Source: Dehalococcoidia bacterium (GTDB lineage: Bacteria > Chloroflexota > Dehalococcoidia > Tepidiformales > Tepidiformaceae). From it: a stretch of DNA of 64,000 bases. A program made the position numbers and the translations under genes. The notes below the pieces were generated by a model. That model saw only the letters and a list, made by a program, of their open reading frames with translations, was not told the DNA's origin and did no database searches. The DNA is taken from the NCBI GenBank assembly GCA_020432045.1, contig JAGQHB010000106.1, positions 49,202 to 113,201 of the forward strand, given 5' to 3'. Positions 1 through 8,153 of the stretch are shown here, one piece after another (within the stretch, counting starts at the first letter, position 1; each line of letters opens with the position of its first letter).

Positions 1-684
1 ATGCGCCATCTCGCGGTGCACCAGTCTGGCACGCCCCTTGCGACGATTGGGCCATTGCTACCGCCACCGGGATGGCAGCCAACCCCATGGAACTGGTGGG
101 AATCGCGCACGCTAGCGCGCGAATACGGAAAGATGCAGCGCGGGCTCTATGAGCCAACGTGCAGACAGTTCTTCACTGGCAACGCCGTCGTCCGGCGGCA
201 GGATTTCGAAGCGGCCGGAGGCTTTGACGAGCACCTGTTGCGCGCCGAAGACATTGAATTCGGGCTTCGGATGCAGGAGCTCGGCACCCAATTCCGGTTC
301 GTAGCCACGGCTGCCGGGTGGCATGACAGCTACCGCACGGCTGAGAGCTGGCTCCGGATGGCGAGGCAGTATGCAGCCGCTGACCGTCTGATCGACCGTC
401 TCCATCCCGATCAGGGTTGGGCGGAAATGGTTACGAGGGAACGAGCTGCGCGAAAACGCGCGATGCGATTCGCTCGCCGGATCGCTCGGCCTGGAGATAC
501 TCACGAACGCGTCGTCAGGAGCCTCATGCTGGCGGCACGCGCGACGTTTGCTCTCGGAGCCCGAAGCGCCTCGTCGCGGGTGTTGGCGATGGCCTTCGAC
601 CTCGAGTACGCGGAGGGAGCGCGACGGGCAGCACAGCCCGATGGTCAGGATCCGGCACGCGGCATCGCCCGTGTTGCCGCGTGA
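1..684 (+). CDS. Glycosyltransferase family 2, C-terminal part (5' end outside window)
   Basis: Partial gene, 227 codons visible; the reading frame is open to the first base, so the ATG at position 1 is probably internal. The visible part is the second half of a GT-A (GT2-like) glycosyltransferase. The segment NAVVRRQDFEAAGGFDE followed by AEDIEFGLRMQELG is the galactosyltransferase C-terminal region (Glyco_transf_7C-like), where the ED of AEDIEF is the acidic motif usually tied to acceptor binding or catalysis. The nucleotide-binding N-terminal half with its DxD motif is missing. A basic helical C-terminus (residues about 140-215) has no recognisable domain. It heads a run of glycosyltransferases on the same strand, which suggests a role in assembling a surface polysaccharide. 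Donor and acceptor cannot be predicted. Confidence 0.8.
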   Translation: MRHLAVHQSGTPLATIGPLLPPPGWQPTPWNWWESRTLAREYGKMQRGLYEPTCRQFFTGNAVVRRQDFEAAGGFDEHLLRAEDIEFGLRMQELGTQFRFVATAAGWHDSYRTAESWLRMARQYAAADRLIDRLHPDQGWAEMVTRERAARKRAMRFARRIARPGDTHERVVRSLMLAARATFALGARSASSRVLAMAFDLEYAEGARRAAQPDGQDPARGIARVAA

Positions 685-768
685 CAATGGCAACCGTGCA
701 TCAACCGGTGCTCAACGCTCCGGCCATACGGTGACCATCGTGTTACCGAGTGCGTTCCCGGAAGCTTT

Positions 769-1839
769 TTGTTCGCCGGATCGCTGGGGCCTTTGCCGAT
801 GATGGCCCCGGACCTCGCGCTCTGCCTGGAACAAACGCTGGGCCACCGCGCACATACGCTGAACCTCGAACGCGCCGCGGCACTCCGGGAGCGACCCGCC
901 TCGGTCGTCCGGGTGGAGTACCCCGAGGGTTCGCGGATCCCGCTTCCATGGGCGGTCCGGGGCAGCGGACGCGCACTTCGGCAGCTGCAAAAACTGGCCC
1001 GGCGGCCGGATGCCACGCTCTTCCATACCTCGACAATTTCGCTCGGCGCTCCAGCGTATCGAACGCCCTATGTTGTCTCAGTCGACGCGACGCCGCTCCA
1101 GGTCGATGCGATGGGGGACTGGTACCGGCATAAGCGATCCGCCCGGGTCGTCGAGCGGGCGAAGGTGGCCTCGTACAAGCGCGTCTTTGGTGGAGCACGG
1201 GCGATGGTCGCGTGGTCTGCATGGTCCGCGCGTTCGTTGGAGCGAGACTACGGCGTCCGGCCGGACAGGATTCGTGTGTGCCATCCCGGCGCTGGCCGAC
1301 GATTCTTCGAGCTTGAGCGGCTGGTAACCAGGGACATCCCAACGATCCTGTTCGTTGGCGGGGACTTTGTGCGGAAGGGGGGCGACATCCTGCTCGAAGC
1401 GTTCGCGCCTCTCGCCGGTCGCGCGCGGCTGTTGCTGGTGACCGGGGCTGACATCCCGGAGATGCCAGAAGTCGACATCGAACGCGGCGCCACGCCGGGC
1501 TCTGAACGGCTGCTGGCAGCGTACGCGGGCGCTGACATTTTCTGCCTGCCAACCCGGGGCGATTGCACGTCGGTCGCAATCGAAGAGGCGATGGCAGCGG
1601 GGCTGCCCGTGGTGACGACACCCGTTGGTTCGAATCCTGAGACCGTCGCTGACGGCGAATCCGGCATTCTGGTTCCCGTTGACAACTTGGCGGCGCTTCG
1701 CGAGGCGCTCACGCGGCTTGTGGACGACTCATCTATGCGCACACGGATGGGAATGATGGCACGGGAGCGCGCCCGCGAATCTTACGACGCTGATGTCAAC
1801 GCTCGCGCCGTCCTTGCGCTGCTGCAGGATGTCGCATGA
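769..1839 (+). CDS. Glycosyltransferase family 4 (GT-B)
   Basis: About 356 residues. The C-terminal half is a GT4/GT-B nucleotide-sugar domain: RIRVCHPGAG, ILFVGGDFVRKGGDILLEAF, then LPTRGDCTSVAIEEAMAAGLPVV, where the usual E-x7-E pair is D-x7-E. It most resembles the gene at 4156 in the same cluster (FVGGNFQRKGGDLLLDA there), so the two are probably paralogs. The start is uncertain. TTG 769 is the first start in this frame after the upstream stop, and ATG 799 and 802 lie further in. A GTG at 731 in another frame begins a sequence (VTIVLPSAFPEAF) that would join this frame if one T were added to the T5 run at 766-770. The function is transfer of a sugar to a growing glycan; specificity is unknown. 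Confidence 0.8.
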   Translation: MFAGSLGPLPMMAPDLALCLEQTLGHRAHTLNLERAAALRERPASVVRVEYPEGSRIPLPWAVRGSGRALRQLQKLARRPDATLFHTSTISLGAPAYRTPYVVSVDATPLQVDAMGDWYRHKRSARVVERAKVASYKRVFGGARAMVAWSAWSARSLERDYGVRPDRIRVCHPGAGRRFFELERLVTRDIPTILFVGGDFVRKGGDILLEAFAPLAGRARLLLVTGADIPEMPEVDIERGATPGSERLLAAYAGADIFCLPTRGDCTSVAIEEAMAAGLPVVTTPVGSNPETVADGESGILVPVDNLAALREALTRLVDDSSMRTRMGMMARERARESYDADVNARAVLALLQDVA

Positions 1840-2993
1840 CTACGCACGTGATGGTGAGCTTCACCGAACGGTCGGCTGCCGGCCTTCTTGCTGGCGGACC
1901 GCGCCGCGATCTGCTTGAGGTTGCTGCGGCAATTGGAGCAGTGGTCGATTACGCACCTGACGTTGGAAAAGCGCACGGCTGGCGGCAACGCCTGCTTGGT
2001 GGGCACGTGCGCCAGGCCTGGGGTCTCGCGCGTCGCGTACAGCGCGCGGACAGCGTGCTTGCGGACGGTGAACACACGGGGATTCCGCTGTTGCTTTTTC
2101 TCGCACTCCGTCGGCGAAAGCCCGTCCGCGTGGTCATCATCGGTCATCTTGTGAGCCGTCCATGGAAGCGCGTTGCGCTGGCTTTCTCAACGCGGCTGGG
2201 TATCCCCGGCGTGCTGGTGCTCCACAGCGTGGAGCAGCAGCGGCGTGTGGTCGGTTCCCTTGGCCCACGCTGGACCATCGCGCTCGTCCCCTACCAGGTA
2301 GATACGGAGTTCTGGACTGGCAACAGCGAGGCGAGGAACAAAGCCCGACCGCTCGTGGTCGCGGCCGGCTCAGAGCATCGGGATTACGAGACGCTCGCCC
2401 TTGCCGCCGAAGGCCTGGACGCGGACGTGGTGGTCGCCGCGGGGAGCCACTGGGCACGCACGCGGGCGTCCATTCGCAGCGTCCCTCCGAACATGCGCTT
2501 CCTCGACGAAACCCTCGACTTTGCCGCACTTCGCGCCCTTTATCGTTCAGCGGCGGTGGTCGCAGTGCCCCTGAACGATGTCCCGAATCAGTCCGGTGTG
2601 ACCACCATCCTTGAAGCGATGAGCTGCGGCCGCCCGGTTGTGCTGACTGCCACAGTCGGCCAGCGAGAGTGCGTCACCGGGCCAATCATCACTGCAGACG
2701 GGGAGCCCGGAACATCGGTGCTGATGGACCGCGGCCCCCACATGCTTGGAGGTGCATCTACCGTGCCGTGTTGGACGGGGCTGTACGTGCCTCCGGGGGA
2801 CGCGTCCGCGATGCGAAAGGCGATCCGGATGCTCCTCGCAGATCGAAGGATGGCCAGCGCGATGGGCGAACTTGGCAGTGCGGTAGCCGCGGAGGCGTTC
2901 TCGATCGAGCGCTTCGTGGCGACGATGGCGGCACTGCTGGAATCAGCCCCTTTGCCGGCCGAAGCCAAGGAGCGGAGGCCGGCCGTCGCATGA
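1836..2993 (+). CDS. Glycosyltransferase family 4
   Basis: 385 residues, starting at an ATG that overlaps the previous stop (ATGA), which implies translational coupling. The protein has a GT-B layout. The N-terminal Rossmann half includes LLLFLALRRRKPVRVVIIGHLVSRPWKR. The C-terminal half has VAAGSEHRDYETLALAAEGL, then VVAVPLNDVPNQSGVTTILEAMSCGRPVV. The LEAMSCGRPVV segment is the sugar-nucleotide binding loop typical of GT4, although the first Glu of the E-x7-E pair is Gln. The protein ends with the usual YVPPGDASAMRKAIRMLL helix pair. No signal peptide or membrane segment is evident, so it probably acts at the cytoplasmic face of the membrane on a lipid-linked acceptor. Donor and acceptor are not predictable. 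Confidence 0.8.
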   Translation: MTTHVMVSFTERSAAGLLAGGPRRDLLEVAAAIGAVVDYAPDVGKAHGWRQRLLGGHVRQAWGLARRVQRADSVLADGEHTGIPLLLFLALRRRKPVRVVIIGHLVSRPWKRVALAFSTRLGIPGVLVLHSVEQQRRVVGSLGPRWTIALVPYQVDTEFWTGNSEARNKARPLVVAAGSEHRDYETLALAAEGLDADVVVAAGSHWARTRASIRSVPPNMRFLDETLDFAALRALYRSAAVVAVPLNDVPNQSGVTTILEAMSCGRPVVLTATVGQRECVTGPIITADGEPGTSVLMDRGPHMLGGASTVPCWTGLYVPPGDASAMRKAIRMLLADRRMASAMGELGSAVAAEAFSIERFVATMAALLESAPLPAEAKERRPAVA

Positions 2994-4159
2994 ATACCCT
3001 GCTGAGTGTCATCGCAACAGGGTTTGGCCTGGTCGTGGCGTTGCATGCAGGGGCCTGGCTCACGCTATCGATTGCCGCCTTGAAGCACCCCGCTGCATCT
3101 CGACCTGCAAGAAGGCCGTGGCCGCTGACCGTCATCGTCCCCGCCCACAACGAGGAAGGAGGTATCGCGGAGACACTCCGGAGCCTCGCAGCTGACGCCT
3201 ATGAGCCCAGGCCGGAGATTGTGGTGGTCGCCGACAACTGCTCCGACGCCACAGCCGCGATCGCGCGAGGCCACGGCGCAACTACACTTGAGCGGTTCGA
3301 CGTGGCCCGGCGTGGCAAGACCTATGCGCTCGACTACGGCATCGCCGCTATCGAGCATCGTCCTTTGCGCCCGGACGCGTACGTCATCCTTGATGCAGAC
3401 AGCATCGTCCAACCCGGGTTTTTCGCGGCGATCGCGGCCAGCCTCGATGCTGGTGCCGAGGTAGTGCAGGCGGAGTACCGCGTGTTCGCAGCAGCGGACG
3501 CGCGGACGCGGTTGCGTGCACTGGCGTTCTCGCTGGTCCATTACGCGAGGCCGCTGGGGGCGAAGCGGATGGGGCTCGGGATGGGCCTCAAGGGGAACGG
3601 CTTGGCCTTCCGGCGGGAACTCGTGGTGCATGGGATGCCCGGCTCGGGTATCACGGAAGACGCGGCCGCAGCACTGGAGCTCGCGCAACGCGGAGTCGCG
3701 GCGACATTTGAGCCCGGGGCCGTCGTCTTTGGCCGCATGGCACCGTCGTACGCCGCTGCCGCTGTGCAGGACCGGCGATGGGAGGGTGGACGGCTTTCGC
3801 TCGTGCCGCGTGCGTTTGCTGTCGCCGTGCGGGCGCTCCTGCGTGGCCGCTGGAAAGCAGCCGGTGCCGCGCTGGACGTAGCCGCGCTGCCGTTCACTCT
3901 CGTGGGCTTGTTGGCGGTGGCCGGCCTCGGGATTGCCCTGGCGGGATACGGTTTCTTGTGGCTTGCCGTGGCGGACTGCGGACTGCTGGGTGTGTATCCA
4001 TTCGTTGGCTGGTTCGCGGCGCGTGTGCCGGCGAAGGAACTTTGCGTGCTGTTCCTCGCGCCGCGATTTTTCGTGCACAAGCTGCTCGTGCTCGCGTCGC
4101 TCGCGCGGAGCGGTGTGCCGCGGACATGGGAGCGCACCGAGCGCGGAGGTGAAGTGTGA
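2990..4159 (+). CDS. Membrane glycosyltransferase family 2
   Basis: 389 residues from ATG 2990, overlapping the previous stop (ATGA). An N-terminal membrane segment (residues about 2-25) precedes a GT-A catalytic domain with the GT2 signatures TVIVPAHNEEGGIAETL, VVVADNCSDATAAIA, AYVILDADSIVQPGF (DxD-type metal site) and GSGITEDAAAALELAQRG (acceptor or ED motif). A QDRRWEGGR motif, of the Q/RxxRW class, follows. The C-terminus has two or more hydrophobic spans (ALPFTLVGLLAVAGLGIALA and WLAVADCGLLGVYPFVGWFAA). This arrangement is typical of processive or single-addition membrane GT2 enzymes of the cellulose synthase/hyaluronan synthase clan. The substrate is unknown. It is the only multi-span transferase in the cluster and could start or polymerise the glycan at the membrane. 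Confidence 0.85.
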   Translation: MNTLLSVIATGFGLVVALHAGAWLTLSIAALKHPAASRPARRPWPLTVIVPAHNEEGGIAETLRSLAADAYEPRPEIVVVADNCSDATAAIARGHGATTLERFDVARRGKTYALDYGIAAIEHRPLRPDAYVILDADSIVQPGFFAAIAASLDAGAEVVQAEYRVFAAADARTRLRALAFSLVHYARPLGAKRMGLGMGLKGNGLAFRRELVVHGMPGSGITEDAAAALELAQRGVAATFEPGAVVFGRMAPSYAAAAVQDRRWEGGRLSLVPRAFAVAVRALLRGRWKAAGAALDVAALPFTLVGLLAVAGLGIALAGYGFLWLAVADCGLLGVYPFVGWFAARVPAKELCVLFLAPRFFVHKLLVLASLARSGVPRTWERTERGGEV

Positions 4160-5274
4160 CAACGCGCACACGCCCGAAAGCGACGTTTGTCGGAGTGACA
4201 TACGCGGGCTGGCAGACGCGCCAGATGAACCTCGCGCGGAGCGTCGCCGCCGACGGGCGCCTCGATGCTGCTTTTCACGAAGTGACGGGCTGGCGCCCGG
4301 GTGGCCTGATCGAACGCCTTCCGCTGCCGGCGAGTATCCGGGGACGGCTCAGGGCCATGGAACAGGCGCGCCCGCTCGCGGCAGTACCTCGGCCTGACAT
4401 TGTCTGGACTTCAGCAACCGAGCTGGCGCTGCCCTATCTCTGGGCATTCCTGGGGCCGCTTGACCGGCCGCTGGTAGTAGAGACCGACTGGACGGTGGAC
4501 CAGCAGGAGTCGATGGCGCAGGCCTACTACGGACGGCCAGGCCGGACGGGCCTTTCGTTGCGCATCGCCCGCTGGCGGGAGCGGCGGTTTCTCAATAGGG
4601 TCGACATGTTCTCGCCCATGTCGAACTGGGCGGCGGACGACCTGCGGCGACTCGGAGTGCCCGATGAACGCATTCGAGTCATTCATCCGGGCGTGGACCT
4701 TGATGCGTGGAAGCCTGGCTGCCGTGTGCGGTCAGGCGAACGGCCGCTACGCCTCCTGTTCGTAGGCGGAAACTTCCAACGCAAGGGTGGCGACCTCTTG
4801 CTTGATGCCATGCGAGGAGCCTTCCTCGGTCGCTGCGAGCTGGATATCGTGACCCGCGATCCGGTGCCGGAAGCCCCCGGTGTGCGGGTGCACCGCGCCG
4901 AGCCGAATTCGCCGGAGTTGCGGGAGCTGTACGAGCGCGCTGACCTGTTCGTCATGCCGACGCGAGCCGAATGCTTCGGGCAGGTCGCCGTCGAGGCGTT
5001 GGCTTCGGGTCTGCCGGTGATCGTTGGAAAGGTCGGCGGGACGGGTGACATCGTCGACGATGGCGCCACGGGATGGCGGATCCAGCCGGATGCACCATCT
5101 CTGCATGCGGCATTGGAACACGCGCTCTCCGTGCGGGAGTGCCTGCCGTTGATGGGCGCGCGTGGCAGGGCGGTCGCCGAAGAGAGGTTCGACGGACATC
5201 GCAACGACACACTATTGATCGACCTGATGATCGAACTGGTGGAACAGCGGAAGGCTCGACATGGCACGGGGTAG
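4156..5274 (+). CDS. Glycosyltransferase family 4
   Basis: 372 residues from GTG 4156, overlapping the upstream stop (GTGA). It is a GT-B fold enzyme. Residues about 150-160 read RIRVIHPGVDLDAW. These are followed by LRLLFVGGNFQRKGGDLLLDAM and by VMPTRAECFGQVAVEALASGLPVIVGKVGG, which contains a canonical E-x7-E motif (AECFGQVAVEA). It is close in sequence style to the product of the gene at 769. It belongs to a tightly coupled + strand group of sugar transferases. The protein looks soluble or peripheral, with no signal peptide. Substrates are unknown. Confidence 0.85.
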   Translation: MTTRTRPKATFVGVTYAGWQTRQMNLARSVAADGRLDAAFHEVTGWRPGGLIERLPLPASIRGRLRAMEQARPLAAVPRPDIVWTSATELALPYLWAFLGPLDRPLVVETDWTVDQQESMAQAYYGRPGRTGLSLRIARWRERRFLNRVDMFSPMSNWAADDLRRLGVPDERIRVIHPGVDLDAWKPGCRVRSGERPLRLLFVGGNFQRKGGDLLLDAMRGAFLGRCELDIVTRDPVPEAPGVRVHRAEPNSPELRELYERADLFVMPTRAECFGQVAVEALASGLPVIVGKVGGTGDIVDDGATGWRIQPDAPSLHAALEHALSVRECLPLMGARGRAVAEERFDGHRNDTLLIDLMIELVEQRKARHGTG

Positions 5275-6523
5275 GGGAGTATGCCGGGTCGCACTCGTGC
5301 TTCAGTCGACTTCGTCCGGTGGTATGGAAACGCACGCCATTGACCTCGCAGCCGAATATGTCCGCAGAGGGATGGATGTCCTCGTCTTCATGCCGATCGA
5401 CGCCGCGCTGGACGAAGTGGCGAGCCGTTTCACTGCAAACGGTGCCGTGGTAGCCCGCCTAAATACCGATGGCCGGAGCGGGCGGCAGCACCAGGCCGCA
5501 TCTGTCGTGCGTTACGCCCGGTCGCTGCGATCCTTCGCTCCAAACATCGTTCACGTCCATACCGGCGGGGCGACGGGCGGTCTCGCGGCCGTGGCGATCG
5601 CTCGTGCCGTGACCCACGCTACCGTCGGCATCACCGAGCACGATGTACCCGGTGTGCGCCCTTCGCGCGGCCAGCGGTTGGGGCGGGCTCTCGTCGACCG
5701 GTCGGCACACACCGTTGTCGCGGTGTCGCGGCGCAACGCAAGGATCCGGGATGCGCGTCTTCGGGTGCAGAACAATGACTTCTGCGTCGTACTGAACGGC
5801 GTCCCTATCCCGGCTGGTACAACGGACCCTGGGGACGTTGCTGCCGTGCGGGCGAGGCATGGACTGCGGACGGAGGACGTGGTCCTGGGGTCGCTCGTGC
5901 GCCTGGCAGAAGGCAAAGGACTGGTTACGCTGCTAGATGCATTCGCCATCCTGCGGCGGGATGGGCCGTGCAAGCTGCTGCTCGTGGGCGACGGCCCATT
6001 GCGGCAGGTGCTGGAAGCTCGTGCCGAGGCCACGGGCTTTGGCGAGGATATCGTATTTGCCGGGCGCCAGTCGCCCCCGGCGCCGTACCTCGATGCGATG
6101 GACGCGTTTGTGCTGCCAGTGCCTGCCGGCTCGATGTCTATTGCGCTGTTAGAGGCGATGGCCCGCGGTTTGCCGCCACTGATAACGTTTGGCGGCCCGG
6201 AAGAAGCAGTGATTAATGGGGAAACGGGGCTCGTTGCACCTCCCTCGGACCCACCCGCCTTGGCTGCAATGATGCGGCTGTTGGTTGAGGACGCCGGCCT
6301 GCGTGGCCGGCTTGCGGATGCCGCGGCGAGGCATGTCCGCCGCAACTATTCCGTCGAACGCGTGGCTGACGACCTCCTCGAACTGTTCAGTGCCGCTCGC
6401 GACGGGCGGATGGTGGAACGGCTCCGCGCGAGCGGGCCACCCGACCGGAGGCCCGGCGAGCACGCGTCCACGTCCGAAACAGATGGTGTGGAGATAGCCG
6501 TGAGGGAACGCCGGGCCTCCTGA
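5261..6523 (+). CDS. Glycosyltransferase family 4
   Basis: 420 residues from ATG 5261, overlapping the end of the preceding gene by 14 bases. The N-terminal half shows the GT4 acceptor-side pattern LVLQSTSSGGMETHAIDLA and PNIVHVHTGGATGGLAAVAIARA. The C-terminal half has LGSLVRLAEGKGLVTLLDAFAIL, KLLLVGDGPLR, then VLPVPAGSMSIALLEAMARGLP. The first Glu of the E-x7-E pair is Gly here, so catalysis or donor binding may differ from the norm. The last 60 residues are polar and probably disordered. It is the last gene of the + strand glycosyltransferase run. Confidence 0.83.
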   Translation: MARGRGVCRVALVLQSTSSGGMETHAIDLAAEYVRRGMDVLVFMPIDAALDEVASRFTANGAVVARLNTDGRSGRQHQAASVVRYARSLRSFAPNIVHVHTGGATGGLAAVAIARAVTHATVGITEHDVPGVRPSRGQRLGRALVDRSAHTVVAVSRRNARIRDARLRVQNNDFCVVLNGVPIPAGTTDPGDVAAVRARHGLRTEDVVLGSLVRLAEGKGLVTLLDAFAILRRDGPCKLLLVGDGPLRQVLEARAEATGFGEDIVFAGRQSPPAPYLDAMDAFVLPVPAGSMSIALLEAMARGLPPLITFGGPEEAVINGETGLVAPPSDPPALAAMMRLLVEDAGLRGRLADAAARHVRRNYSVERVADDLLELFSAARDGRMVERLRASGPPDRRPGEHASTSETDGVEIAVRERRAS

Positions 6524-6542
6524 CCTCGAGGCCGGGCCAGCG

Positions 6543-6548
6543 TATGCT
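6543..6548 (+). promoter_or_regulatory. -10-like element of a probable leaderless promoter for the HAD gene
   Basis: TATGCT lies 7 nt before ATG 6556, and CTGACC at 6520-6525 gives a 17-bp spacer to it. The element overlaps the in-frame ATG at 6544, which supports ATG 6556 as the true start and a transcript with little or no leader. Confidence 0.45.
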
Positions 6549-6555
6549 GCGGCGC

Positions 6556-7269
6556 ATGTCAGAGATTCGCGCGCTCACCTTCGATGTGTTCGGCACGGTC
6601 GTCGACTGGCGTTCAAGCGTGATTCGTCACTGTGAGGCCTTCGGCCGCGAGCACCGCCTGGCTGCTGATTGGGGCGCCTTCGTCGATGACTGGCGGTATG
6701 ACGGTTACATGGGCGGAATCGGGCGCGTGATACGTGGCGAAGCCCCGTTCACCACGGCGGACAACCTCCACCGTGCCAAGCTTGGCGCGCTTGCGGCTGC
6801 CGCGGGCTGGAAGGGTGTGTCAGAGATCGACCTGGATGCGCTCAACCACGCCTGGCATTTACTCGATCCGTGGCCGGACGCTGTTGCGGGACTGGAGCGG
6901 CTGCGCTCCCGGTTCGTCGTTTCGACGCTTTCGAACGGCAACCTCTCGCTGCTGGTGGACATGGCCCGGCATGCCGGCCTGCACTGGGATGCCGTGCTGA
7001 GCGCGGATGTAACCGGTGCGTTCAAACCGGATCCGCTGTGCTACCAGGCTGGTGCACGATTTCTCGGGCTTCAGCCGGACCAGGTGATGATGGTCGCCGC
7101 ACACAAAGGTGATTTGAAAGCGGCGCAGAAAGCCGGTCTCAAGGCTGCATTTGTCCCGCGCCCGCTCGAGGCAGGCCCCAATCGTGACGTGGATCTTTCG
7201 CCCGACCCCGCGTTTCAGTACATGGCTTCGGACTTCCACGCCCTCGCCGATCAGCTTGGCTGCCCCTGA
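6556..7269 (+). CDS. Type II haloacid dehalogenase-like HAD hydrolase
   Basis: 237 residues from ATG 6556. The protein starts SEIRALTFDVFGTVVDW, with the nucleophilic Asp in the HAD motif I. STLSNGNLSLL gives motif II (Ser/Thr and the SNG seen in L-2-haloacid dehalogenases). GAFKPDPLCYQAGARFLGL contains the motif III Lys, and VMMVAAHKGDLKAAQKAGL holds motif IV. The closing FVPRPLEAGP is typical of the (S)-2-haloacid dehalogenase branch (type II). In that family the enzyme replaces halide with hydroxyl, although many members have other or unknown substrates. It sits between sugar-transfer genes and a convergent deacetylase only 4 bp away, so it need not belong to the glycan pathway. ATG 6544 is an alternative start but overlaps a -10-like box. 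Confidence 0.82.
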   Translation: MSEIRALTFDVFGTVVDWRSSVIRHCEAFGREHRLAADWGAFVDDWRYDGYMGGIGRVIRGEAPFTTADNLHRAKLGALAAAAGWKGVSEIDLDALNHAWHLLDPWPDAVAGLERLRSRFVVSTLSNGNLSLLVDMARHAGLHWDAVLSADVTGAFKPDPLCYQAGARFLGLQPDQVMMVAAHKGDLKAAQKAGLKAAFVPRPLEAGPNRDVDLSPDPAFQYMASDFHALADQLGCP

Positions 7270-7273
7270 GCGG

Positions 7274-8077
7274 TTAGACCCACTCCTCCCAGTGATCGAA
7301 CACACCGGCGAGAGCCGAGCGAAAGATACGGGGGCTGTCGAAGCGTGTGACGAACGTCCTTGCGACAGTCCCGGGATGGCGTCGATCTTCGGTCTGTGCG
7401 TAGACGGTCAGGTAGCCGGCGCGTTCGGCCGATTCCTGGGCGGCCGTATTCCAATTCTTTGTTTGCCCCAGGGGAATCGCGAACGCCGACGGCGTGATGC
7501 CGATTCGGCTCGCGATTGTGAACCTCGACTCGAACAGCTCAGCCTCGGCTTTCTGTTCATCGATCCTGCCGAAGTCGGGGTGAGATACAGAGTGTGACGC
7601 GATATTCGCCCCGGTCTCGGCGAGACGCTCGATCGCACGCCAGTCCAGCATGACCCCGTCGCCGAATTCATGCAGGCCATCTGCCCAGTCGGTGACGACG
7701 GCGAGCGTCCACGGAATCCCCATCTCTTCGAGTACCGGGGCGGCGTTGGTGGCTACGCTGGCGAGTCCGTCGTCAAACGTGATCGCGAGGCGCCGTTCAT
7801 CGCTATCCTCGTCCGAGGCGATAAGTTCGGCCGGCACAAAGTGGTAGCCGGCCCGGATGGCAGTCTCGATCTGGCTTCGGAACCGGGCAGGAGCGACGTC
7901 GTTCACGCCCCACGACGCCGTCCCGACGCTGTGATAGCAGAGGATCCGGCTGCGTGCCGGCCGTCGCTCTCCTGCTACGGACAGGGCCGTACGTTCACAA
8001 CACATTCGGATGGCGGCTGCGTGCCGCCGCGTGAGACCTGCGCGCCGAAGCGCGGTCTTTACTCGTTGGGCTGGCAT
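7274..8077 (-). CDS. Polysaccharide deacetylase (NodB-like, CE4 family)
   Basis: 267 residues from the ATG at 8077. Residues about 48-57 (RILCYHSVGT) and about 98-106 (RLAITFDDGLA) give the catalytic Asp-Asp pair of CE4 enzymes. IASHSVSHPDFG gives the two metal-binding His residues (SHSxSH form). ITPSAFAIPLG and the late segments match the core of the (beta/alpha) barrel. These enzymes remove acetyl groups from N-acetylhexosamines in cell-wall or exopolysaccharides with a divalent metal. No clear signal peptide is seen, although residues 1-35 are basic. It is the last gene of the - strand amino-sugar group, and the gap to the upstream aminotransferase is 76 bp. It probably edits the glycan made by this locus. 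Confidence 0.85.
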   Translation of the reverse strand: MPAQRVKTALRRAGLTRRHAAAIRMCCERTALSVAGERRPARSRILCYHSVGTASWGVNDVAPARFRSQIETAIRAGYHFVPAELIASDEDSDERRLAITFDDGLASVATNAAPVLEEMGIPWTLAVVTDWADGLHEFGDGVMLDWRAIERLAETGANIASHSVSHPDFGRIDEQKAEAELFESRFTIASRIGITPSAFAIPLGQTKNWNTAAQESAERAGYLTVYAQTEDRRHPGTVARTFVTRFDSPRIFRSALAGVFDHWEEWV

Positions 8078-8153
8078 AGAATGGACCCGCCCCGCCAACC
8101 GGAAGAACGCAGCGATCGCATGACAGTTAATTCTTCGGCGGTCGGCGCGGAGA

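Noticed and set aside
743..1621. Long open frame on the minus strand
   Set aside because: It is opposite the glycosyltransferase gene, rich in Arg/Pro/Ala and without domain signatures; typical high-GC antisense shadow.
1624..1640. GGTTCGAATCC-like stretch resembling a tRNA T-arm
   Set aside because: It is coding sequence for VGSNPET in a glycosyltransferase, with no acceptor or anticodon stems around it.
3065..4201. Long minus-strand frame opposite the membrane glycosyltransferase
   Set aside because: His/Arg/Pro-rich with no family pattern, and it lies wholly over a well supported gene.
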